Shown here: positions 1-6,050 of the stretch, in pieces
Numbering within the stretch: the first letter of the stretch is position 1
Layout: the number at the start of each line of letters is the position of its first letter
Source of the DNA: Gammaproteobacteria bacterium
Lineage (GTDB): Bacteria; Pseudomonadota; Gammaproteobacteria; SZUA-140
DNA length: 7,249 bases
Direction: 5' to 3'
Assembly (NCBI GenBank): GCA_026982145.1
Contig: JALSHQ010000001.1
Coordinates: 1-7,249, forward strand
The notes under the pieces: model-generated
Seen by the model: the letters and a program-made list of their open reading frames with translations, nothing else
Databases searched by the model: none
Told to the model about the DNA's origin: nothing
Position numbers and translations under genes: made by a program

Positions 1-21
1 ATCCTGATGGTTTCGGGCGAA
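1..21 (+). repeat. 21-bp exact direct repeat, copy 1 (at window edge)
   Basis: These bases are identical to 189-209 inside gcvR and lie in the same codon phase (ATC CTG ATG GTT TCG GGC GAA). The match touches the first base of the window, so the true repeat may extend further left. To the right, identity breaks at base 22. Confidence 0.9.
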
Positions 22-39
22 GCAGCCCCCACCCAATAG
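1..39 (+). CDS. C-terminal tail of an upstream reading frame, cut by the window edge
   Basis: Frame 1 is open from the window edge and ends at a TAG at 37-39, giving a 12-residue tail that begins ILMVSGE and ends AAPTQ. The first seven residues, and all 21 of their bases, are identical to codons 47-53 of the gcvR gene that follows, and then the similarity stops. The tail may therefore be the end of a truncated or duplicated gcvR copy, the end of an unrelated upstream gene joined to a gcvR fragment, or an assembly chimera. The stop codon overlaps the ribosome binding site of gcvR, so the last five residues look like the genuine end of an upstream co-transcribed gene. That gene cannot be identified from so little sequence. 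Confidence 0.35.
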   Translation: MLMVSGEAAPTQ

Positions 40-43
40 AGGA
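38..43 (+). promoter_or_regulatory. Shine-Dalgarno site that decides the gcvR TTG start
   Basis: AGAGGA lies 7 bases before the TTG at 51 and overlaps the TAG that ends the upstream frame. The good spacing, together with the family-like N-terminus that follows, supports TTG 51 as the true start and suggests translational coupling to the upstream frame. Confidence 0.7.
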
Positions 44-50
44 TTCTGAT

Positions 51-593
51 TTGACACAACACCTCGTAATCAGTGCCGTTGGTAAAGACCAGCCCGGCAT
101 CGTCAATGCACTCTCTCTTTTAATCTTTGAGGCGCAGTGCAATATTGTCGATAGCCGCATGGCGGTACTTGGGGGAGAGTTCGCCATCATCCTGATGGTT
201 TCGGGCGAAACAGAAGCAACATCTCAGCTTGAAGCCCAACTCGCCGACTGCGCTGAAGTATTGGGGCTCACCATCACGACCAAAGCCACCTCCATCACCA
301 CTGCGCGCAAAGAGAATCAGGCGCTAGTGCCCTACACCATTGAAGCCGTTGCACTGGATCACCCCGGCATTGTCTACCAGCTGGCCAGCTTTCTCTCTGA
401 CAGGCAGATCAACATCGAAAATCTCGCCACAGAATCTTACGCTGCTGCGCACACCGGCAGCCCGATGTTTGCAGTATCGACGACCGTTGGCATCCCTGCC
501 GACCAAAAGATCAACACACTGCGAGATCAGTTTACAGACTTCTGCAACGACCTTAATATCGACATTACGTTTAAACCCGTTAGGGGACAGTGA
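51..593 (+). CDS. gcvR: GcvR-like double-ACT-domain regulator
   Basis: This 180-residue cytoplasmic protein is built from two ACT domains, roughly residues 4-76 and 95-175. Each opens with the ligand-binding style motif of the family: GKDQPGIV at 11-18 and ALDHPGIV at 101-108. In E. coli, GcvR (190 residues, similar layout) antagonises the activator GcvA and so represses the glycine cleavage operon; glycine relieves this. No gcvA or gcv genes are in the window, so that role is inferred by homology, and a different amino-acid sensing role is possible. The start is a TTG with a well-placed AGAGGA upstream. A 47-bp gap separates the gene from bcp on the same strand, and a gcvR-bcp pairing also occurs in E. 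coli. Codons 47-53 are duplicated exactly at the window edge. Confidence 0.85.
   Translation: MTQHLVISAVGKDQPGIVNALSLLIFEAQCNIVDSRMAVLGGEFAIILMVSGETEATSQLEAQLADCAEVLGLTITTKATSITTARKENQALVPYTIEAVALDHPGIVYQLASFLSDRQINIENLATESYAAAHTGSPMFAVSTTVGIPADQKINTLRDQFTDFCNDLNIDITFKPVRGQ
189..209 (+). repeat. 21-bp exact direct repeat, copy 2 (inside gcvR)
   Basis: This second copy of the sequence at 1-21 encodes residues I47 to E53 of the GcvR-like protein, near the end of the first ACT domain. The two copies are 188 bp apart. This copy fits the protein family context, so it is the native one. Confidence 0.9.
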
Positions 594-640
594 TTGTATC
601 GCTGTTCACAACAATTTAACCCTAAGCACGAGTATCAACT

Positions 641-1120
641 ATGCCTGAACTTAAAATCGGTAAAGCAGTCCCTGACTTTGAAGCTGCCGCTACCGGCGAT
701 AAAAATATAGTACTTTCTGAGCTGGCCGGAAAGAATGTCGTCATCTATTTTTACCCCAGAGATAGCACCCCCGGTTGCACCCGAGAGGGACAGGATTTTC
801 GTGACCACCATAACAAATTCAAACGACAGAAATGCCTCATCTTCGGCGTCTCTCGTGACAGCATCAAATCACATGAGAACTTCAAAGAGAAACAGGCATT
901 CCCCTTTGATCTGCTATCAGACAAGGATGAAAACCTGTGCGAGCTATTCTCTGTGATGAAAATGAAAAACATGTATGGCAAAAAAGTACGTGGCATTGAG
1001 CGGAGCACTTTTTTAATTGACGCTGAAGGTATTCTGCGCCATGAGTGGCGTGGCCTTAAGGTACCGGGGCATGTTGAAGAGGTGCTCGAAGCTGTTAAGT
1101 CCATCAACAAAGAGCCCTGA
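641..1120 (+). CDS. bcp: Bcp/PrxQ-type thiol peroxidase (peroxiredoxin)
   Basis: This 159-residue peroxiredoxin of the AhpC/TSA thioredoxin-fold superfamily reduces hydrogen peroxide and organic hydroperoxides in the cytoplasm. The peroxidatic cysteine is C46 in the signature YPRDSTPGCTREGQDF (38-53). Further family landmarks are GVSRDSIKSHENF (69-81), PFDLLSDKDENL (88-99) and RSTFLIDAEG (121-130). The resolving cysteine found five residues after the peroxidatic one in E. coli Bcp is a glutamine here (Q51), and the alternative position in the helix near residue 82 is a lysine. The only other cysteines are C65 and C100. The enzyme may therefore work as a 1-Cys type or use C100. The ribosome binding site is weak (about 629-632). 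The stop codon lies 3 bp before phoH, so the two genes are very likely one transcript. Confidence 0.93.
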   Translation: MPELKIGKAVPDFEAAATGDKNIVLSELAGKNVVIYFYPRDSTPGCTREGQDFRDHHNKFKRQKCLIFGVSRDSIKSHENFKEKQAFPFDLLSDKDENLCELFSVMKMKNMYGKKVRGIERSTFLIDAEGILRHEWRGLKVPGHVEEVLEAVKSINKEP

Positions 1121-1123
1121 TTC

Positions 1124-2524
1124 ATGCCCGATAGCAATATAAAGGTGAAGCGATTTTTTGTGCTCGACACCAATGTGCTCATGCATGACCCGTCATCAAT
1201 TTTTCGTTTTCATGAGCACGATATTTTCATTCCGATGATCGTGCTTGAAGAGCTGGATAATAATAAACGGGGTTCTTCTGAAGCGTCACGTAATGCACGT
1301 CTGGCAAGTCGTTTTATTGAAGAGCTAATGAGCGATAGTGCCAAACGTGAAATAGAAAAGGGGCTTAAGCTACCCGCTCCAGAGACAGGCTCAATCACCT
1401 CTGGCCGCCTCTTCTTACAGACACGCACCCTAACCTCTGAGCTCCCGCAAAATCTACCTGGCAATAAAGCGGACAACCAAATCTTATCGACCGCACTCGC
1501 GCTGCAAAAAGAGCACCAACAGACTGTTATCTCCATCGTCTCTAAAGACATTAACCTGCGCATTAAGGCTGCGGCGCTTGGCATTCCAGCTGAGGACTAC
1601 CGGGTGGATCAGGTGCTTGACGACCTTAGCTTGCTCTATACCGGGCAAGGTCAACTGGAGAGTAATTTTTGGGAGAAAAACAGCAAAGCACTATCATCAT
1701 GGAAAGAGGGCGATAAAACATTTTATAAAATCACGGGGGCTGATAGCCAACACTGGTACCCGAACCAGTTGGTACATGATGGTAAAGCGCAGGGCTTTGA
1801 AGCGATCGTACGTACGGCTGATAACGGCATCGCCACCCTAGAGGTGTGCCATAATTACCGCACTAGCCACCACAATGTTTGGGGGGTGAATGCTCGTAAT
1901 CGCGAGCAAAATTTCGCGCTCAATCTTCTTCTTGATCCAACGATCGATTTTGTCTCACTACTGGGCAATGCCGGCACGGGTAAAACCCTGCTAACGCTGG
2001 CTGCCGGGCTTGCGCAGGTGCTGGATGAACGCCGTTACCATGAGATCATCATGACGCGCGTCACGGTGCCGATGGGTGAAGATATCGGTTTCCTCCCCGG
2101 CACTGAAGAGGAAAAGATGGCTCCCTGGATGGGTGCCTTAATGGATAACCTTGAGGTGCTTACAAATGCTGAAGGAGGTGTATGGGGGCGTGCTGCCACG
2201 AATGACCTGCTCGCTAACCGCATCCGCATTCGCTCACTTAATTTTATGCGGGGGCGCACTTTTCTCAACCGTTATCTGATCATTGATGAGGCGCAAAACC
2301 TCACCTCACAACAGATGAAGTCACTGATCACCCGCGCGGGCCCCGGCACAAAAGTAGTTTGTCTCGGCAATACCGCTCAGATCGATACCCCTTACCTAAC
2401 AGCGACCACAGCCGGAATCACTTATGTGGTGGATCGCTTTGCAAAGTGGGCGCATAGTGGCCACATCACGCTGGTGAGTGGTGAGCGCTCGCGCCTAGCT
2501 GATTATGCATCGGAGATTCTTTAG
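1124..2524 (+). CDS. phoH: PIN-PhoH family ATPase / putative RNase-helicase
   Basis: This 466-residue protein has two modules. An N-terminal PIN nuclease domain spans about residues 9-165, with acidic residues in the usual places: D15 in LDTNVL, E43 in VLEEL, D117 in NKADNQIL and D142 in SKD. A C-terminal PhoH P-loop ATPase spans about 255-460, with Walker A GNAGTGKT (281-288), Walker B LIIDEAQN (385-392) and the VCLGNTAQID strand (412-421). All key residues appear intact. Relatives with this architecture (Bacillus YlaK type, mycobacterial PhoH2) show or are predicted to have RNA unwinding plus ribonuclease activity; applying that here is inference. E. coli PhoH and YbeZ lack the PIN half. 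The ATG follows the bcp stop by 3 bp, and its likely SD (AGAG, 1111-1114) lies inside the end of bcp, indicating coupling. No antitoxin-like small gene precedes it, unlike mycobacterial phoAT-phoH2. Confidence 0.92.
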   Translation: MPDSNIKVKRFFVLDTNVLMHDPSSIFRFHEHDIFIPMIVLEELDNNKRGSSEASRNARLASRFIEELMSDSAKREIEKGLKLPAPETGSITSGRLFLQTRTLTSELPQNLPGNKADNQILSTALALQKEHQQTVISIVSKDINLRIKAAALGIPAEDYRVDQVLDDLSLLYTGQGQLESNFWEKNSKALSSWKEGDKTFYKITGADSQHWYPNQLVHDGKAQGFEAIVRTADNGIATLEVCHNYRTSHHNVWGVNARNREQNFALNLLLDPTIDFVSLLGNAGTGKTLLTLAAGLAQVLDERRYHEIIMTRVTVPMGEDIGFLPGTEEEKMAPWMGALMDNLEVLTNAEGGVWGRAATNDLLANRIRIRSLNFMRGRTFLNRYLIIDEAQNLTSQQMKSLITRAGPGTKVVCLGNTAQIDTPYLTATTAGITYVVDRFAKWAHSGHITLVSGERSRLADYASEIL

Positions 2525-2551
2525 TAGGCGCTCGCCCGTAAACCCCATCGT

Positions 2552-3649
2552 TTATGTCACATCACGTTGCATATTGGGGGGCGGTTCAGCCTCTGGAGGA
2601 TCATCTGAACGGGGCCATGAATTCAGCAGTGCCTTCACTAGCGTCGCTAAAGGGATTGCAAAGAAAACACCCCAAATCCCCCACAACCCGCCAAAAACCA
2701 GTACGGCCGTGATGATTGCAACAGGGTGCAGATTAACCGCTTCCGAAAACAACCACGGTACCAAGAGGTTTCCATCCAATGCTTGAATGATGCCGTATGC
2801 AATCATCAAGTAAGCAAAGTCGGTACTCCAACCCCATTGGAAATAGGCGATGATAGCCACTGGAAAAGTTACTGCAGCCGCGCCAATGTAGGGAACGATC
2901 ACTGACAGCCCAACAAGGGCACCCAATAACATTGCATACTGCAGCCCCATCAACGCAAAGACAACAAAAGAGACTACACCGACAATGATGATTTCTAAAA
3001 ATTTCCCGCGCACGTAGTTGCCAATTTGGTGATCCATCTCTTCCCATATCTGGGTTGCTAGCGCGCGCTCACGCGGCATCCAGCCTGATATCCAGTCAAG
3101 AAAAACACCCTTGTCTTTTAAAAATAGGAAAACCAGCACCGGCACCAGAATCAGGTAGATGATGAGAATAAAAAGACCTGAAATTGATGCAAGAGAGAAG
3201 GAGACTACATACTGGCCTGCATCCGCTACCGCCGAGCGAATCGTATTCATCAGCTCCGCAACTTGCGCTTCTGAAATAAAGGTGGGGTAATTTACCGGCA
3301 ACTGCAACAAACTCTGCTGCCCTTTGGCAATCATCGCTGGCAACTCTTGAAACAGCTGACTCACCTGCCCAAAAAGCAGTGGCATCAGGCCAAATATAAG
3401 CAGGAGCAGTAGCGCACAAAACGGCATAAACACCAGCAGCACGGCTGGAAGGCGTGACATTTTACGCCGCTGTATAGCACCGACCAGCCCTTCTAGTAGG
3501 TATGCAATCACCAAGCTTGCCAGCAAGGGTGCCAACATCTCGCCCATGAAGATTACAATCGCGAAGCCTGCGACTAACAGCAGTGCGAGGATAACCCCTT
3601 CCTGATCTGTAAAATAACGCCGAAACCACCTGACAAACACTTGAGCCAT
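2552..3649 (-). CDS. perM: PerM/AI-2E family membrane transporter
   Basis: This 365-residue polytopic inner-membrane protein belongs to the AI-2E exporter (UPF0118/PerM) family. Hydrophobic segments are visible at about residues 19-35, 38-56, 68-93, 155-177, 216-235, 238-270, 277-291 and 307-340. A long amphipathic, probably periplasmic stretch lies at about 95-150. Family landmarks are VPYIGA (252-257), QALDGNLLVPWLF (289-301), and the C-terminal block with HPVAII (308-313) and AIPLATLVKALL (331-342). The acidic, proline-rich tail after 345 is probably cytoplasmic. The substrate is unknown: some members export autoinducer-2 and others act as Na+/H+ antiporters, and nothing here decides between them. 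The ATG is preceded by AAGAGG at 3662-3667, 12 bases away, which is rather far. The 96-bp gap before it contains no convincing promoter. The gene converges on phoH with only 27 bp between stop codons. Confidence 0.9.
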   Translation of the reverse strand: MAQVFVRWFRRYFTDQEGVILALLLVAGFAIVIFMGEMLAPLLASLVIAYLLEGLVGAIQRRKMSRLPAVLLVFMPFCALLLLLIFGLMPLLFGQVSQLFQELPAMIAKGQQSLLQLPVNYPTFISEAQVAELMNTIRSAVADAGQYVVSFSLASISGLFILIIYLILVPVLVFLFLKDKGVFLDWISGWMPRERALATQIWEEMDHQIGNYVRGKFLEIIIVGVVSFVVFALMGLQYAMLLGALVGLSVIVPYIGAAAVTFPVAIIAYFQWGWSTDFAYLMIAYGIIQALDGNLLVPWLFSEAVNLHPVAIITAVLVFGGLWGIWGVFFAIPLATLVKALLNSWPRSDDPPEAEPPPNMQRDVT

Positions 3650-3745
3650 GTTACTAAACAGCCTCTTTTGACCTATTGTTTACATTCGAAAGGGCTGCTA
3701 ATCATATACCAGCAAGGATTGGCAGCCTAGCACTCTCTTTTACCA

Positions 3746-4489
3746 TTACGGGGCACCGGGGAATGAGAGGCTTATTCTATCACCAACCACCGCACCAACC
3801 ATTTTAGCAGCAGAGCCACAATTCACGGCAATTTCAATCAAGCCATTAGCATTTTTATACCAGAACAGTTCGCCCACCTCGACTTCACCAAAGGTTCTAG
3901 CGTAGACAATTTCTTCATGACATAGTGCTAAGGTAGTGGTGTTTAAAACTGCTTCAGCCCGTATTCCTGAAATCAGATTGCCGAAATGGTCAATATACGC
4001 AACTGCGGCGTAATCTGCATCTACTGTAGTCAAATCTGGAAATGCCATGGGACGAAGCTTTTCTGATGGGAAAGCGCAACTGGCTATTGCTGCAGCAACG
4101 GGTGCAAACAGGTCTCGTCCATGGAAGGTGTTTGATAACTGCGTAGGCCGCCAGATGATCTCCCACCATTTTGCGTTACCGTCACGCTTCATCACCCCAT
4201 TAAAAAGACCATTATCAGGGCCAACAAACCAGTGGTCGCATGACTGTACAACAACACCACGCCTATTTGACATACCGACACCGGGATCGACAATTGAGAG
4301 AAAAACAGTATCAGCGGGGAAGACCGGTGAATAAGCCGCAAGCAGCGCACTAGCCGCGTGAGGGTTATAAACGGGAAGATCTGAGAAAAGATCAATGATG
4401 TGACTGCGAGGCGCGTCCTGATAAAGCGCAGCTTTTACTTGCCCTATGTATGGCCCTTCTAAACCAAAGTCACAAGATAAAACAATCAT
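3746..4489 (-). CDS. SAM hydroxide adenosyltransferase (DUF62 family)
   Basis: This 247-residue cytoplasmic enzyme belongs to the DUF62 family, whose characterised members hydrolyse S-adenosylmethionine to adenosine and L-methionine using water or hydroxide. The fold is shared with fluorinase and chlorinase. Visible motifs are SCDFGL (5-10), the VDPGVG loop (67-72) followed by R76/R77, VGPDNGLF (89-96), FHGRDLFAP (122-130) and YIDHFGNL (165-172). The likely Asp-Arg-His set of the hydrolase group is present as D68, R76 or R77, and H123. The length matches the hydrolase group rather than the longer fluorinases, so halogenation is unlikely. The physiological role of these enzymes is unsettled. 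The start fits the family exactly, but there is no Shine-Dalgarno site: the preceding bases on this strand read ATCTCCAAAA, directly after the U-tract of the rplQ terminator. The gene lies 39 bp beyond the rplQ stop and may be expressed by read-through or from a promoter inside rplQ. Confidence 0.9.
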   Translation of the reverse strand: MIVLSCDFGLEGPYIGQVKAALYQDAPRSHIIDLFSDLPVYNPHAASALLAAYSPVFPADTVFLSIVDPGVGMSNRRGVVVQSCDHWFVGPDNGLFNGVMKRDGNAKWWEIIWRPTQLSNTFHGRDLFAPVAAAIASCAFPSEKLRPMAFPDLTTVDADYAAVAYIDHFGNLISGIRAEAVLNTTTLALCHEEIVYARTFGEVEVGELFWYKNANGLIEIAVNCGSAAKMVGAVVGDRISLSFPGAP

Positions 4490-4499
4490 TTTTGGAGAT

Positions 4500-4526
4500 A
4501 AAAAAACCGGGATAACCCGGCTTTTT
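4500..4526 (-). terminator. Intrinsic terminator of the alpha operon (bidirectional in form)
   Basis: Read on the - strand this is an A-tract, G, then a perfect 5-bp stem CCGGG/CCCGG (4516-4520 with 4507-4511) around a TTAT loop, then seven Ts (4506-4500). The A-tract and T-tract can pair and extend the stem. It begins just after the rplQ stop at 4529-4531, as expected for the end of the ribosomal operon. The symmetry means it would also work on the + strand, where no gene is running. Confidence 0.9.
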
Positions 4527-4528
4527 AT

Positions 4529-4927
4529 TTAACTTTCGTTTTCTGAACTCTCTTCCGTAACTTCGGGGAGTGGGCGATCAACCAATTCGACGATCGCCAT
4601 AGGTGCACTATCCCCATCTCTAAAGCCACATTTCAAGATGCGAAGATAACCGCCAGGGCGGTTCTTATAGCGGGGACCTAGCTCATTAAATAACTTTGTA
4701 ACAATATCACGGTCACGGACACGTGCAAACGCTAAACGACGGTTAGCAAGGCTATCGCTCTTTCCTAGCGTAATTAATGGCTCCACTACACGGCGCAACT
4801 CTTTTGCTTTTGGCAGAGTTGTGCGGATCATTTCATGGCGAACCAACGAGGCAGCCATGTTTTTAAACATCGCTTCACGATGGCTGCTGGTTCTATTTAG
4901 TTTTCTTCCGCTCTGTCTATGACGCAT
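4529..4927 (-). CDS. rplQ: 50S ribosomal protein L17
   Basis: This is the 132-residue bacterial L17 (127 in E. coli), a large-subunit protein near the exit-tunnel side. It starts with the nearly invariant MRHRQSGRKLNRTSSHR and contains LPKAKELRR (39-47), LANRRLAFARVRD (60-72), LFNELGPRYKNRPGGY (79-94) and ILKCGFRDGD (96-105). The C-terminus is a short acidic, serine-rich tail (EVTEESSENES) beyond the conserved domain, slightly longer than in E. coli. It is the last gene of the alpha operon, 25 bp after rpoA, with a GAGAG ribosome binding site 8 bases before the ATG (4936-4940). An intrinsic terminator follows the stop directly. Confidence 0.98.
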   Translation of the reverse strand: MRHRQSGRKLNRTSSHREAMFKNMAASLVRHEMIRTTLPKAKELRRVVEPLITLGKSDSLANRRLAFARVRDRDIVTKLFNELGPRYKNRPGGYLRILKCGFRDGDSAPMAIVELVDRPLPEVTEESSENES

Positions 4928-4952
4928 TTTCTATACTCTCAATCACTAAAGC

Positions 4953-5984
4953 TTAAACTTCAACTTTATCTTCTGAACCACTGTTTGCACCAACAAGTCC
5001 TGCTGGCGGCCAATTTTCTAAACGCATCCCTAGAGACAGACCTTGTGAACCAAGAATGTCTTTGATTTCTGTCAGAGATTTCTTGCCTAGGTTTGGCGTT
5101 TTCAATAACTCTACTTCTGTGCGCTGAATCAGATCACCAATAAAGAAGATATTCTCTGCTTTAAGGCAATTTGCTGAACGAACAGTTAACTCAAGATCAT
5201 CTACTGGGCGCAGCAGGATTGGATCAATATCCGCCTCTTGCTGAACAGGCTCTTCAATGGTTGTTGTTTCAAGGTCAACAAAAATTGAGAGTTGATCTTT
5301 TAGAATACTTGCAGCGCGACGAATCGCTTCTTCAGGGTCAATACTGCCATTCGTTTCAATATCGATAATCAGTTTATCAAGATCCGTGCGCTGTTCGACA
5401 CGGGCACTTTCAACATTATATGCAATTCGACGCACTGGCGTGAAAGAGGCATCAAGCTGGAGATTGCCTATCGGGCGAGTCTCGTCACCAACCTCTTCCG
5501 TCACAGCACTGCGTCTGTTAACCGCTGGCTGATAACCACGACCGCGTTCGATTTTTAAACGCATGCTCAACTCACCAACCTCTGTCAGGTTAGCAATTAC
5601 ATGGTCTGGATTCATGATCTCGACATCATGTGAGAGCTCAATGTCACTTGCGAGTAACTGCCCTGCACCTTTTTTACTCACTGTGAGTGTTGCTTCATTG
5701 CGTTCATGCATCACGATAGAGAGACCTTTTAGGTTTAACAGGATATCAATAACATCTTCCTGTACGCCCTCTATCGTTGTGTACTCATGAAGGACATTAT
5801 CGATCTCAACTTCGGTCACTGCACAACCGGGAATCGAAGACATCAATATGCGGCGTATCGCATTCCCAAGCGTATGGCCAAAGCCGCGCTCTAAAGGTTC
5901 CAATGTTACTTTTGCACGTAGATCACTAATGACCTGTACATCGACAACACGTGGTTTCAAAAATTCGTTTGCTGAGCCCTGCAT
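4953..5984 (-). CDS. rpoA: DNA-directed RNA polymerase subunit alpha
   Basis: This 343-residue alpha subunit dimerises to nucleate RNA polymerase assembly and binds UP elements and activators. The N-terminal domain (about 1-235) carries the assembly block LERGFGHTLGNAIRRIL and the block ending ARVEQRTDLDKL. A linker with EEPVQQEADID follows, then the C-terminal domain (about 250-325) with LTVRSANCLKAE, whose arginine (residue 269) matches E. coli R265, and TPNLGKKSLTEIKD. I start it at the ATG at 5984-5982, giving MQGSANEFLKPR as in E. coli. The in-frame TTG three bases upstream (5987-5985) is rejected because it would sit only 3 bases from the AGAGGA site. After the conserved ENWPPA the protein has a tail ending in SEDKVEV, about ten residues longer than E. 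coli. It lies between rpsD and rplQ in the usual order. Confidence 0.98.
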   Translation of the reverse strand: MQGSANEFLKPRVVDVQVISDLRAKVTLEPLERGFGHTLGNAIRRILMSSIPGCAVTEVEIDNVLHEYTTIEGVQEDVIDILLNLKGLSIVMHERNEATLTVSKKGAGQLLASDIELSHDVEIMNPDHVIANLTEVGELSMRLKIERGRGYQPAVNRRSAVTEEVGDETRPIGNLQLDASFTPVRRIAYNVESARVEQRTDLDKLIIDIETNGSIDPEEAIRRAASILKDQLSIFVDLETTTIEEPVQQEADIDPILLRPVDDLELTVRSANCLKAENIFFIGDLIQRTEVELLKTPNLGKKSLTEIKDILGSQGLSLGMRLENWPPAGLVGANSGSEDKVEV

Positions 5985-5990
5985 CAATTG

Positions 5991-5996
5991 TCCTCT
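5991..5996 (-). promoter_or_regulatory. Shine-Dalgarno site that decides the rpoA start
   Basis: AGAGGA on the - strand is 6 bases before the ATG at 5984 and only 3 bases before the alternative TTG at 5987. The spacing therefore supports the ATG and the 343-residue product. Confidence 0.75.
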
Positions 5997-6050
5997 CTAG
6001 AGTCCGATATTTCAGAATTAGTCATTGCTTGGAATTAACAAGAAGTTAAA

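Noticed and set aside
594..640. Internal promoter for bcp in the gcvR-bcp gap
   Set aside because: TTGTAT near 594 has only TAACCC at the right spacing, which is too poor a match to support.
751..1584. Long antisense open frames on the - strand opposite bcp and phoH (751-1182 and 1210-1584)
   Set aside because: Their products are serine/arginine-rich with no recognisable domain, and they lie wholly opposite well-supported genes. They are codon-bias shadows.
1807..1816. Perfect palindrome CGTACGTACG
   Set aside because: It lies inside the phoH coding region with no partner sites, and a 10-bp palindrome is expected by chance.
2537..2553. Hairpin TAAAC/GTTTA between phoH and perM as a terminator
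   Set aside because: It is short, A/T-rich and lacks a following T-tract on either strand.
2733..3419. Additional - strand frames inside perM (2733-3047 and 3096-3419)
   Set aside because: They are out of frame with a well-supported membrane protein and contain no domain of their own.
3701..3706. TATGAT on the - strand as a -10 box for perM
   Set aside because: There is no acceptable -35 hexamer at 16-18 bp and no TGn extension, so it could be chance in an A/T-rich gap.
3693..3727. Inverted repeat GGCTGC/GCAGCC in the gap between perM and the DUF62 gene
   Set aside because: The stem is only 6 bp around a 23-base loop and has no T-tract on either strand, so it is not convincing as a terminator or an operator.
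6035..6049. Inverted repeat TTAAC/GTTAA between rpsD and rpoA
   Set aside because: It has only a 5-bp A/T-rich stem inside a continuous operon, with no T-tract and no sign of a regulatory role.
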